Part shown: piece after piece, positions 7,401 to 14,963 of the stretch
Numbering within the stretch: the stretch's first letter is position 1
Layout: every line of letters starts with the position of its first letter
The notes under the pieces: model-generated
Seen by the model: only the letters and a program-made list of their open reading frames with translations
Databases searched by the model: none
Told to the model about the DNA's origin: nothing
Made by a program: the position numbers and the translations under genes
Assembly: GCA_003221985.1 (NCBI GenBank)
Contig: QHUQ01000158.1
Span: forward strand, 1-21,159
Reading direction: 5' to 3'
DNA: 21,159 bases
DNA from: Gemmatimonadota bacterium
GTDB taxonomy: Bacteria; Gemmatimonadota; Gemmatimonadetes; Gemmatimonadales; GWC2-71-9

Positions 7401-7428
7401 GGGCCGCTAGCCGCGACGGCCCTCACCG
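7395..7428. terminator. Hairpin between convergent DUF1697 and DinB genes
   Basis: A perfect 12-bp inverted repeat, CGGTGAGGGCCG (7395-7406) and its complement (7417-7428), surrounds a 10-base loop. The stem is very GC-rich and lacks a T-tract on either strand. It overlaps the DUF1697 stop codon and ends 10 bases before the DinB stop. The position between two convergent genes suggests a bidirectional terminator or transcript-end stabiliser. Confidence 0.6.
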
Positions 7429-7438
7429 GTCGGAACCA

Positions 7439-7912
7439 TCAGGCTTCCCGTAACCGTTTGATGAGCTGCACCTGACCGGCGTGATAGATCGCGTGGCAGG
7501 TGATCCCGAGTATGAGACTGAAGCGCTCCGGCGCGGGCATCGCCGGCGTGACGGTGCCCGCTTCGATCGCAGTGACAAGCTCAGCCAGCCGTTGCTGCTC
7601 CGACTCGAGCGTGGATTGAACTTTTGACCATGAAATCGGCTTCTGGTCGGTGACGACAAACCAGTCCTCGCCCGGCAGGACGAAAGGCTCCGCGGGGCGA
7701 CCGGAGATCTGCGACCTGACGGCGCGTACGAAGTACGCGTGATGTAGCACGAGCTCGGCGATGTTGTGCCTTCCGGCCGCCGGTCTCCAGAACGCGAGCG
7801 CGGGGTTCACGTCAGCCAGCGCCGCCTTCATGTCGGGGCCGTGCCATGCGCCGGCGCCGTAGCCTTCGCTCAGGACTCGTGATTCGAGTGGAACTGCGGT
7901 CGTGGTGCTCAT
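7439..7912 (-). CDS. DinB-family protein
   Basis: The product is a 157-residue four-helix-bundle protein of the DinB/YfiT-like superfamily. The putative metal-binding histidines are visible in RHNIAELVLHHAYFVRAV (around residue 50) and in the C-terminal ITCHAIYHAGQVQLIKRL, the classic H-xxx-H-xGQ pattern. The superfamily includes metal-dependent thiol transferases and many proteins of unknown function. The start ATG 7912 has GGAG five bases upstream; the open extension to 8092 overlaps the divergent AraC gene and has no homology. The gene is divergent from an AraC-type regulator with 52 bases between them, so that regulator may control it. It is convergent with the DUF1697 gene across a hairpin. 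Confidence 0.88.
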   Translation of the reverse strand: MSTTTAVPLESRVLSEGYGAGAWHGPDMKAALADVNPALAFWRPAAGRHNIAELVLHHAYFVRAVRSQISGRPAEPFVLPGEDWFVVTDQKPISWSKVQSTLESEQQRLAELVTAIEAGTVTPAMPAPERFSLILGITCHAIYHAGQVQLIKRLREA

Positions 7913-7964
7913 CGGGGCTCCATTTTTGGGTGTCGGGATGGTAGATCGAACCCGGAGGTAAGTC

Positions 7965-8858
7965 TTGGCAAAAATTGCGGTGGCGTTGCAGCAAGCGCTG
8001 CAGCGCCGCAGAGAACGGGGCGAAGCGGGTCGAGCCGTCGGCCGCAGCGTCGCCGGCGGCCGGGGTTGGTCGGTGGCCGATGTCACCTGCACATCCGGCC
8101 CTCAGGACCGTTCCTTTGAGGAGCGCCACACGCGCCCCACCATCGCGATCGTGCTCGCCGGCAGCTTTCAGTACCGCTCGCCGCTCGGCCACGGATTCAT
8201 GGCGCCAGGCTCGCTGTTGCTCGGCAATGCGGGGCACTGTTACGAGTGCGGTCACCGCCACGGCGAAGGCGACCGCTGCGTCGCGTTCTACTATCAGCCC
8301 GACTACTTCGAACGGCTCGCGGCCGATGCCGGCGCGAAGCCGCGGTTTCCGGTGCCGCAGCTTCCTCCGCTCCGATCACTCGCCACGCTGGTCGCTCGAG
8401 CCGGCGCGGGGGCGATCGCGGGCGGGGGGGGCGGGGGGGGCCCGCCCGCGGTGTCCTGGGAGGAGATTGGCGTGCGGCTGGCGGTCAGCGCCGTGAAGCT
8501 CGCGGCGGGACTATCGTGGCACGACGGCGCTGTGCCGCTGAACGCCGAGGGACGGGTGACGCGGGCGGTGCGCGCCATCGATGACCGGCCGGATGGAGAC
8601 TTGAGCCTCGGCACGTTGGCTCGCGAGAGCGGTCTCAGCCCGTATCACTTTCTGCGCACGTTCGAACGGCTGACGGGCGTCACCCCGCACCAGTATGTGT
8701 TGCGTGCCCGGCTGCGCGCCGCGGCGACGCGGCTCGCGACCGAAGCGGGCAGAGTCATCGATGTCGCCCTCGACTCCGGCTTCGGAGACGTCTCCAACTT
8801 CAATCGGGCGTTCCGGACGGAATTCGGGTTGAGCCCGCGGGCCTACCGGCAGAGCTAG
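7965..8858 (+). CDS. AraC-family transcriptional regulator
   Basis: The product is a 297-residue regulator. Residues 50-110 resemble the N-terminal cupin-like sensing region (TIAIVLAGSFQYRSPLGHG, then LLLGNAGHCYECGHRH, with several His and Cys residues that could bind a ligand). Residues 195-297 hold two helix-turn-helix motifs: LSLGTLARESGLSPYHFLRTF and VIDVALDSGFGDVSNFNRAF, followed by the family ending GLSPRAYRQS. The start is TTG 7965, decided by a perfect GGAGGT five bases upstream. Residues 149-158 are AGGGGGGGPP, encoded by a G8-C-G8 tract that lies in the linker between the domains. The gene is divergent from DinB. Its stop TAG shares the bases CTAG with the stop of the convergent outer-membrane factor gene. 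Confidence 0.9.
   Translation: MAKIAVALQQALQRRRERGEAGRAVGRSVAGGRGWSVADVTCTSGPQDRSFEERHTRPTIAIVLAGSFQYRSPLGHGFMAPGSLLLGNAGHCYECGHRHGEGDRCVAFYYQPDYFERLAADAGAKPRFPVPQLPPLRSLATLVARAGAGAIAGGGGGGGPPAVSWEEIGVRLAVSAVKLAAGLSWHDGAVPLNAEGRVTRAVRAIDDRPDGDLSLGTLARESGLSPYHFLRTFERLTGVTPHQYVLRARLRAAATRLATEAGRVIDVALDSGFGDVSNFNRAFRTEFGLSPRAYRQS
8418..8450. repeat. G8-C-G8 homopolymer tract inside an inverted repeat
   Basis: Eight G residues (8424-8431), one C, then eight G residues (8433-8440) sit inside the AraC reading frame. The flanks CGCGGGCGGG and CCCGCCCGCG are inverted complements, so the stretch could fold into a hairpin or a G-quadruplex-like structure. The frame is intact at this length; loss or gain of one G would remove the DNA-binding domain. 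It may be slippage-prone or simply a sequencing weak point. Confidence 0.8.
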
Positions 8859-10017
8859 GGGAGTGCGCCCCCCAGCGCCCGATACACCGCCACCAATCCC
8901 GTGGTCGCCGTGGTGCGGCCCGCGGCCAGGCGATCCTGCGCCTCGAGCATCGTGCGCTCGGCATCCAGCACCTGCAGGAAGTCAGTGACGCCCTCGTCGA
9001 ACCGCAGGCGCGCCAGTGCCGCGGCTCGTTCGCTCGCCCGCGCGGCGACGTCGAGATAGGCAAGACTTCTGCGGGCCTTGTTGTATGCGACGACCGAGGT
9101 GGCGATCTCCTCGGACGCCTGGAGCTGGGTCTTGCGGTAAAACGCGTCCGCCTCGGCTTCCTGTGCGCGCGCGACGTCCACGCCGGCTTTCACTCGACCG
9201 AGGTTGAGCGCGGGCCAGGAGATCACCGGCCCGATGGCGTAGCGGGGCGTATTCGCGTTTCCCAAAGCGTCGAATGAGCTGCTGACGTATCCCAACCCGC
9301 CCCCCAACGCGATGCGGGGCAGATAGGCTGCCTTGGCCGCACCGACGAACGCATTGCCGGCGGCGAGCTGCCGCTCAGCGCTGCGTACGTCGGGCCGGAG
9401 GCGTACCAGCGCGTCGGGGTTGGGTACGATGACGGAATCCGGAAGCTCCGGGAATGGGGCGGGGGCGGGCTCTGCGTTCTCCTGCTTGAGCCCCGTCGCC
9501 GACCGGCCAACCAGCACCGCGATGCGCGGTCCTGCGCGCCGCGCAGATCGAAGTACGCGGTGGCCAGCTCCGCCGAAAGCAGCACCTCCAGATCCTGCTC
9601 GTCCTCCTCCGCTGCTCCGATCAGGGCCCCCCGGCCCTGGGTCGATTTGCGGATCCGGCCGAAGACATCGAGCTCCCACGAGACCTGCAGCCCAGCGTCC
9701 CAGACATTCTGGTCAGGGAATGCCGTGCCGAAGCCTCCGGGGAAGCCGGCAGCCGCGAGGCGCTGCCGTGTGTAGCTGGCCGTCGCGGTAACGGTCGGCG
9801 CGAAATCGAGTGCCGCCTGAAGGCGCGCCGCGCGCGCGCCGCGCAGCCGCGCGCGGGCCGCGAGGACGTCGTGATTGGATTTCACGACTTCGCCGGCCAG
9901 CCGCTCGAGCGTCGTATCGCCGAGTCGCTTCCAAAAGGCTTCCTGGGCGCGCGCCGGCCCGGCCCCCCCGATGATGAGCAGCGCCAGCAGCGCCCCCCCC
10001 CCAAATTTCTGTGTCAT
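8855..10017 (-). pseudogene. RND efflux outer-membrane factor (NodT/OprM type), broken by internal deletion and frameshift
   Basis: The N-terminal part (10017 to about 9526, 164 residues) has a signal peptide (ALLALLIIGGAGPARA), SWELDVFGRIRKSTQG and ELATAYFDLRGAQDR. The C-terminal part (about 9526 to 8855, another frame) has RIAVLVGRSATG, DALVRLRPDVRSAERQLAAG, YAIGPVISWPALNLG and VTDFLQVLDAERTML. Both are typical of outer-membrane channels that pair with RND pumps. The two frames meet at 9522-9529, where DLRGAQDR joins RIAVLVG directly. The family normally has roughly 55-60 residues of periplasmic helix there, so DNA is missing and the frame is shifted. ATG 10017 overlaps the pump gene's TGA (ATGA), with GGAGGT nine bases upstream. 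The expected full length is about 470 residues; about 387 codons remain. It is probably non-functional unless the deletion is a sequence error. Confidence 0.85.
9993..10002. repeat. C10 homopolymer tract in the outer-membrane factor signal peptide
   Basis: Ten C residues on the plus strand encode the Gly run just after the start codon of the minus-strand outer-membrane factor gene (MTQKFGGG). A one-base change would shift the frame almost from the first codons. A C7 run lies nearby at 9963-9969. This may be slippage-prone or a sequencing weak point. Confidence 0.75.
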
Positions 10018-13000
10018 GTCTGGAATACCTCCTGGCCGACCGGCTCATATGCCGGCGCGGGTTTGTGTTCCGCCGCGATGAGCGAGTAGAAGACCGGCAC
10101 GATGAACAGCGTGAAGAGCGTGCCCAGCGACATGCCGGTGACGAGCACCATGCCGATGCTGTTGCGGGCGGCTGATCCGGGGCCGGACACGAGTACCAGC
10201 GGGAAGTGACCGAACACCGTCGCCGCCGACGTCATCAAGACCGGGCGCAGCCGCGTCAACGTCGCTTCGCGCAGCGCCGCCATCTTGGCGAGGCCGCGTT
10301 GCTGCAGCGTATTGGCGAACTGCACGATCAGGATTCCGTTCTTGGCTATGAGTCCGACGAGCGTGATCAACCCGACCTGCGAGTAGATGTTGAGGGTCGT
10401 CAGATTGAGGAAGCTGAAGATCAGCGCGCCCGAAATCGCGAGCGGCACGGAGCCGAGCAGCACGATCAATGGATCGCGGAAGCTCCGGAATTGCGCCGCC
10501 AGCACGAGATAGATCAGGATCACGGCGAACCCGAGGGTGACGGTCAGCGCTCCACCCTCACGCCGGATCTGTCGCGATTCGCCGGCATAGTCGAGCGTCA
10601 GTCCGGGCGCATTGAGTCCTTGCGCCGCGTTCTCGAGCACGCGTAACCCTTCGTCCTTGGTGACTCCAGGATTGACGGCGCCGAACACGCGGACCGCATT
10701 GCGCTGCTGGAAGCGGTTCAACGTGCGCGGTGCGGTGCTCGATTCGATGTGCGTGAACGTCGAGACCGGCACGAGCTGGCCGCTCGGCGTCTTGATCTTC
10801 AGGTCCAGCAACGGCCCGACCGTCGTGCGGTCGGCGTCGCCGATTTGCGGGATGACCTTGTAGCTGCGGTCGAAAAAGTTGAAACGGTTGACATAGCCGC
10901 CGCCCAGCGCCGTGCCGAGCTCCCGCCCGACACTGGCCAGATCGAGGCCGAGGTCCGCGACCTGATCGCGGTCGATCACGACGCGCGCTTCGGGCAGATC
11001 GACCTTCAGATCCGTATCGACGTAGAGAAACTTGCCGCTCTGCCATCCCGCACCGACCACGGCTCCCGCCGTGCCGAGCATCTGCTCGGGCGGCGCGTCA
11101 CTCTGGAGCACCAGCTCCACGTCGTAAGAGCCGGGCGTGGGCAGTGGCGGGTCGAGTCGCGGGAATACGCGCACGCCCGGGATCTGCGAGACGGCGCCGT
11201 ACACCGCCGGGAACAACTGCACCGTCGAGCGCTCCCGCTGTTTCCAGTCCTTTGCGACCATGCCGCCGAACGCGCCCCACGACGCGGTCAGCGACCACAT
11301 GAACTTCGCCTCCGGAAACGCGGTGATCGCTTTGACTACTTCGAGCGAAGCGCGATTGTTGGCTGCGAGCGACGCATCGGGCGGCACCTGCATGAACAGG
11401 CTGATGTGGCTCTGGTCCTCCACCGGCGCGAGCTCGCGCTTGGAGTAGCGGTACAGCGGCCACGCAGCCAGCATGACGAGGATCGCCGCCGCGACGATCG
11501 CGGGCCGCATCTGCAGGGCGCCGTCGAGCAGCCGAGCGTAAGTGCTGCGCACCACTTCGAACCCGCGATTCACGAGCTTCGTGAGTCGCCCTTCTTGTCC
11601 CAAGGGATGCACGAAGCGCGAGCTCATCACCGGCGACAGCGTGACCGCAACGATGCCGGACACGACGACCGCCGCCGCGAGCGTGATCGCGAACTCGAGG
11701 AACAGCGAACCGGTGAGGCCACCCTGGAAGCCAATTGGCGCGTAGACGGCGGCCAGCGTGATGGTCATTGCGATGATCGGACCGACGAGCTCCCGCGCGC
11801 CGACGAGCGCCGCTTCCAGGCGTGTTTTGCCGAGATGCACGTGGCGTTCGACGTTCTCCACGACGACGATCGCATCGTCAACGACAAGTCCGACCGAGAG
11901 CACGATCGCGAGAATCGTCAGCAGATTCAGGCTGAATCCGAACGCCATCATGACGACGCCGGCACCGATCAGGGAGACCGGCATGGCGACGAGCGGCACG
12001 AGTGCGGTGCGGATCGAGCCGAGGAAGAGGAACACCACGATGCCCACGATGAGAATCGTTTCCATCAGGGTCTTGGTGATCTCTTTGAGCGCGTCCTGCA
12101 TGAAAATCGTGCCGTCATATGCGACGCGGAGCTGGATGTCCGGCGGCAACGTCGGCTGGATCCGCGCGATCTCGGCGTGCAGGCGATGCGACACTTCGAT
12201 CTCGTTGCTGCCGATCGTCGGCCACACGCCGACGTACACGGCCTCTTCGCCATTGAACTTCGCGATCATGTCCGGTTCTTCCGCGCCGAGCTCGACGCGC
12301 GCGACGTCGGACAGACGGACCACCGCGCCGTCGCGGTCGGTCACGATGAGATTCTCGAACTCCGCGGTCGAACGCAGGTCGGTGTTGGCGAGCAGGTTGA
12401 TCTGGACGAGGTTGCCCTTGGTCTGGCCCACCGCCGCCAGGTAGTTGTTGCGGCGCAGCGCCGCGAAGACGTCGCCCGGCGACAGGTTGTGGGCCGCCAG
12501 CCGGTCCGGATCGATCCACACGCGCATGGCGATGGGCCGGCCGCCGACGATGTCGGTCCGCTGCACGCCGGCGATCGTCGCGAGCTGCGGTTGCAGCGTG
12601 CGCGACAACCAGTCGGTGATCGCCGGGATGTCACGCTGGTGGGACGAGAAGCTCAGATAGAAGGAGGCGTAGGGCCGGTCTGCGCGCTGCACCTCCACCT
12701 GCGGCGGCTCGGCCTCCGCCGGCAGCTCGGAGCGCACCTGCTGCAGGCGCGCGGTCACTTCTGCGAGAGCCGCGGTGCTGTTCTGATTGAGCTTGAGATG
12801 TACCGTGACGGTGCTGACACCCGCGCGGCTCGTCGACTCGACGTAGTCGATGCCGCTGATCGCCGATACGGCGCGTTCGATCGGCGTCGTGAGAAACCCG
12901 CGCACCGCCTCGGCGCTCGCGCCGTAGTAGACGGTGTTGATGACGACGGACGAGCTCTGGATGTTGGGGTACTGCTGCACCGGCAACGTGGCGAGCGATC

Positions 13001-13082
13001 GCCATCCCACGAGGACGATCGCGAGATTCACGACCGCCGCGAGCACGGGGTGCCGGATGAAGAGGTCGGTAAAGGATTTCAT
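10014..13082 (-). CDS. RND multidrug efflux pump, inner-membrane transporter (HAE1 type)
   Basis: The product is a 1022-residue proton-driven exporter, full length for the AcrB/MexB/MexF class. The N-terminus MKSFTDLFIRHPVLAAVV begins TM1. The proton-relay acidic pair D402/D403 lies in VGLVVDDAIVVVENVERH, and the TM10 lysine (about K914) in GLIAKNGILIVQFAN. Two large periplasmic loops lie between TM1-TM2 and TM7-TM8. It works as a trimer with the adaptor encoded upstream and an outer-membrane channel. ATG 13082 overlaps the adaptor's TAA by one base (TAATG), and its TGA overlaps the start of the outer-membrane factor. The substrate is not predictable in detail; HAE1 pumps export hydrophobic drugs, dyes and detergents. 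I see no missing key residue, so the pump itself looks intact although the downstream channel gene is broken. Confidence 0.95.
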   Translation of the reverse strand: MKSFTDLFIRHPVLAAVVNLAIVLVGWRSLATLPVQQYPNIQSSSVVINTVYYGASAEAVRGFLTTPIERAVSAISGIDYVESTSRAGVSTVTVHLKLNQNSTAALAEVTARLQQVRSELPAEAEPPQVEVQRADRPYASFYLSFSSHQRDIPAITDWLSRTLQPQLATIAGVQRTDIVGGRPIAMRVWIDPDRLAAHNLSPGDVFAALRRNNYLAAVGQTKGNLVQINLLANTDLRSTAEFENLIVTDRDGAVVRLSDVARVELGAEEPDMIAKFNGEEAVYVGVWPTIGSNEIEVSHRLHAEIARIQPTLPPDIQLRVAYDGTIFMQDALKEITKTLMETILIVGIVVFLFLGSIRTALVPLVAMPVSLIGAGVVMMAFGFSLNLLTILAIVLSVGLVVDDAIVVVENVERHVHLGKTRLEAALVGARELVGPIIAMTITLAAVYAPIGFQGGLTGSLFLEFAITLAAAVVVSGIVAVTLSPVMSSRFVHPLGQEGRLTKLVNRGFEVVRSTYARLLDGALQMRPAIVAAAILVMLAAWPLYRYSKRELAPVEDQSHISLFMQVPPDASLAANNRASLEVVKAITAFPEAKFMWSLTASWGAFGGMVAKDWKQRERSTVQLFPAVYGAVSQIPGVRVFPRLDPPLPTPGSYDVELVLQSDAPPEQMLGTAGAVVGAGWQSGKFLYVDTDLKVDLPEARVVIDRDQVADLGLDLASVGRELGTALGGGYVNRFNFFDRSYKVIPQIGDADRTTVGPLLDLKIKTPSGQLVPVSTFTHIESSTAPRTLNRFQQRNAVRVFGAVNPGVTKDEGLRVLENAAQGLNAPGLTLDYAGESRQIRREGGALTVTLGFAVILIYLVLAAQFRSFRDPLIVLLGSVPLAISGALIFSFLNLTTLNIYSQVGLITLVGLIAKNGILIVQFANTLQQRGLAKMAALREATLTRLRPVLMTSAATVFGHFPLVLVSGPGSAARNSIGMVLVTGMSLGTLFTLFIVPVFYSLIAAEHKPAPAYEPVGQEVFQT

Positions 13083-14191
13083 TACTGAGCCCCCTCCCCC
13101 GCCGCTGCGCCGACCGCTACCAGCACCGACTCCCGCAGTTTGAACGAGCCGGATGCGGCGACCTGCTCTCCCGCCTGCAATCCGTCGAGGATCACGATCT
13201 CATCGCCCAGCATCGCACCGCTGTGTACGGGCCGCTCGTGCGCCCGCATCTTGCCGCTCTCGTCGGGCGAGACGACGAAGACGTGGTCACCGGCGGGTCC
13301 GCGGCGCAACGCGCTCACCGGAATCACGATGGCGTTGACGACCGGTCCCATCGGGACGAGGACGCGCACGGACGAGCCCGGCGCCGGCGTGGCGCCGACG
13401 ATCGTCGCGCGCACCGTCGTGGTGCGCGTCACGGGGTCGACGCGGGCGTCCACCGCCACGATTCGCGCCGCGATCGCCGTCGAATCGGCGCCGGTCAATA
13501 CTTGCACCGGCTCTCCCGCCCGCAGACCGGCGGCGACTTGCTGCGACACGGCGAAGTCCACATGGGCCGCGCCATCGACGCCCTGCAGCGTCGTGAGCTG
13601 CGTTCCTTCGTTCAAGTACTGGCCGGGGTGCACGTCGGCGATTCCGACCCGCGCGCGGAATGGCGCACGAATCGTCTTCTTGGCGATGATGGCCTCGGTC
13701 CTGGCGATTTGCGCCTGCGCGATGTCCCGCTCGGCGCGGGCGCGGTCGACTTCCTCAGCGGAGACCGCGCCGTGCTGGAGCAAGCGCTCCAGCCGCGCGA
13801 GGCTCGTCTGCGCCAGGGCCGCCTGCGCCTGCTGCGCCTGGAGATCGGCCCGTTCGACGGAGATATCGAGGGCCACCAGGACGGTGCCCGAGTCCACGAT
13901 GCGTCCCGGCACCAAGGCGACTTCACTCACCGTACCGGCCAGCTCGGTGCGCAACGTGATGGAACGCAGCGCCAGGACCGTACCGATGGACGTCGTGGTC
14001 GCCCGATGGGGCTCCTGCTGCGCTACGGCCGTGGTGATGACTTCGATCGGCTCGGGTTGATGCGCCGCGGCAGCGGCCGCAGCGCGCGCCGACGCCGTTT
14101 TCCAGCCGGCGAGCGCGATGCCGATCGCCAGTACGACGGCGAGGAGCAAGGCAGAGCCGCGACCAGTTTCTCCGAAAATGCGACTACGCAT
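13082..14191 (-). CDS. RND efflux periplasmic adaptor (membrane fusion protein)
   Basis: The product is a 369-residue periplasmic adaptor. Residues 10-35 form a membrane anchor or signal segment (ALLLAVVLAIGIALAGWK). The biotinyl-lipoyl halves appear at SITLRTELAGTVSEVALVPG and TIRAPFRARVGIADVHPGQYL, flanking an alpha-helical hairpin rich in Ala and Gln (AQQAQAALAQTSLARLERLL). The beta-barrel and membrane-proximal domains follow (HVDFAVSQQVAAGLRAGEPV, then AIVIPVSALRRGPAGDHVFV). ATG 14191 is chosen because AGGAGGT lies eight bases upstream; an extension to 14317 is open but unlike the family. This is the first gene of the adaptor-pump-channel operon. It is divergent from a MarR-type gene, whose product likely represses it. 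Confidence 0.93.
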   Translation of the reverse strand: MRSRIFGETGRGSALLLAVVLAIGIALAGWKTASARAAAAAAAHQPEPIEVITTAVAQQEPHRATTTSIGTVLALRSITLRTELAGTVSEVALVPGRIVDSGTVLVALDISVERADLQAQQAQAALAQTSLARLERLLQHGAVSAEEVDRARAERDIAQAQIARTEAIIAKKTIRAPFRARVGIADVHPGQYLNEGTQLTTLQGVDGAAHVDFAVSQQVAAGLRAGEPVQVLTGADSTAIAARIVAVDARVDPVTRTTTVRATIVGATPAPGSSVRVLVPMGPVVNAIVIPVSALRRGPAGDHVFVVSPDESGKMRAHERPVHSGAMLGDEIVILDGLQAGEQVAASGSFKLRESVLVAVGAAAGEGAQ

Positions 14192-14259
14192 GTGCGACGA
14201 CCTCCTAGGCGGATTGCTGATGTGGATGATGAGCTTCACCAGATCGTCGGATGAGAGCG

Positions 14260-14271
14260 GTCGAATTCGAC
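14260..14271. promoter_or_regulatory. 12-bp perfect palindrome upstream of the efflux operon
   Basis: GTCGAATTCGAC reads the same on both strands and lies 68 bases upstream of the adaptor start codon, within the 250-base gap between the divergent efflux and marR genes. It could be a binding site for a dimeric regulator. No second copy was noticed in the window, so the assignment is tentative. Confidence 0.3.
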
Positions 14272-14340
14272 AGGGCAGTGCAATGTCACGGCAGTGTCGG
14301 CAACGCGCGCGCAGCAACCGGTCGGTTTCCGGGATTGCCG

Positions 14341-14370
14341 GAGAACGTGTTTACAACACGGAATTGTTCC
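14341..14370 (-). promoter_or_regulatory. Putative MarR-type operator, copy 1 (efflux/marR intergenic region)
   Basis: Read on the minus strand, this 30-bp element has the blocks GGAACAATT, GTGTTGT and ACACGTTCTC, each separated by two variable bases. The same blocks and spacing recur on the plus strand at 14909-14938, with 26 of 30 positions identical. Inside it, ACAA and TTGT half-sites separated by seven bases form a dyad of the kind MarR proteins often bind, and GTGTT/AACAC form a second dyad. It overlaps a possible marR promoter. Confidence 0.6.
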
Positions 14371-14379
14371 CGGCAGAAT
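14350..14379 (+). promoter_or_regulatory. Possible marR promoter
   Basis: TTTACA at 14350-14355 and CAGAAT at 14374-14379 are separated by 18 bases and resemble -35 and -10 boxes (5 of 6 and 4 of 6 matches). The operator-like element covers the -35 box and most of the spacer, which would suit autorepression. Transcription would start about 55 bases before ATG 14441. Confidence 0.35.
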
Positions 14380-14440
14380 GGTTGTTACAGGAGCGTTACG
14401 GGCTGCCTTGACAATGCGTGTTGGGAACAGATTTTGCGGT

Positions 14441-14893
14441 ATGGCCGTTCGCCAGCGTGTGAACCAGCCACGAGTCGTGAGTCCAGCCGAACAGGCCGCC
14501 GTCGGTGTGTTGATCGCCGCGGATCTGCTGCAGCAGTCGTTTGCCGCAATCTGCGAGACTCATGACATCACGACCGACCAGTATCGTGTGTTGCGGATCC
14601 TGCGGGACGCGCCCCCCACCGGCTACGCGCGCGGCGAAGTCGCGGCGCGGTGCATGCATCGCTCTCCAGACATGACGCGGATGATCGATCGCTTGGTGGG
14701 GCAGGGATTCGCCAAGCGGCGCGTGGACCCTGACGACCGGCGCTGCTCCGTTGCGACGCTCACCCGGGCGGGTCGCGCCCTGCTGCAACGCGTCGATCCC
14801 GAAATCGCCGCCGCCGCCCGGCGGCTGACAAAATCCCTCAGTACGCCTCAGCTCCAGCAGCTCGCGCGTCTCACGGAAGCCGTCGCCGACTGA
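14441..14893 (+). CDS. MarR-family transcriptional regulator
   Basis: The product is a 150-residue winged-helix regulator of usual MarR length. Visible parts are the recognition region TDQYRVLRILRDAP then YARGEVAARCMHRSPDMTRM (helix-turn-helix), IDRLVGQGFAKRRV, the wing DPDDRRCSVATLTRAG, and a C-terminal dimerisation helix. MarR proteins bind short palindromes as dimers and release them when phenolic or other ligands bind. The start is uncertain: ATG 14441 gives a normal-length protein, ATG 14414 and TTG 14408 are in frame, and none has a strong ribosome binding site. The gene is divergent from the RND operon, the usual arrangement for a local repressor. Operator-like repeats flank it on both sides, one before it and one after its stop codon in front of the DUF5519 gene. 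Confidence 0.9.
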   Translation: MAVRQRVNQPRVVSPAEQAAVGVLIAADLLQQSFAAICETHDITTDQYRVLRILRDAPPTGYARGEVAARCMHRSPDMTRMIDRLVGQGFAKRRVDPDDRRCSVATLTRAGRALLQRVDPEIAAAARRLTKSLSTPQLQQLARLTEAVAD

Positions 14894-14919
14894 CCGGCTG
14901 ACCCGCCAGGAACAATTAT
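14890..14919 (+). promoter_or_regulatory. Possible promoter of the DUF5519 gene
   Basis: CTGACC at 14890-14895 (starting in the marR stop region) and AATTAT at 14914-14919 are 18 bases apart, each matching 4 of 6 consensus positions. The second operator-like repeat (14909-14938) covers the -10 box and the expected start point, a position suited to repression. The match is weak and should be taken as a suggestion. Confidence 0.3.
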
Positions 14920-14938
14920 GTGTTGTGCACACGTTCTC
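14909..14938 (+). promoter_or_regulatory. Putative MarR-type operator, copy 2 (upstream of DUF5519)
   Basis: This plus-strand 30-bp element repeats the one at 14341-14370 in opposite orientation, differing at only four positions, all in the two-base gaps between the conserved blocks GGAACAATT, GTGTTGT and ACACGTTCTC. It starts 15 bases after the marR stop codon and ends 25 bases before the DUF5519 start codon. The palindrome TGTGCACA lies at its centre-right. Confidence 0.6.
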
Positions 14939-14963
14939 GAAGCGACCCGAGACGGAGCGCGGC

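Noticed and set aside
9522..9529. Programmed frameshift in the outer-membrane factor gene
   Set aside because: About 55-60 residues expected by family comparison are missing at the junction, which a ribosomal frameshift would not explain. There is also no slippery site.
10749..13088. A 779-codon open frame on the plus strand
   Set aside because: It lies entirely antisense to the intact RND pump gene. Its translation is rich in Arg, His and Asp without domains, as expected for the mirror frame of a high-GC gene.
13223..14254. A 343-codon plus-strand frame opposite the adaptor gene
   Set aside because: It is antisense to the adaptor, rich in Arg and Asp, and has no ribosome binding site or domain.
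14274..14296. Direct repeat GGCAGTG (14274-14280 and 14290-14296) upstream of the efflux operon
   Set aside because: Only seven bases in a GC-rich region, with two copies; too weak to call a binding site.
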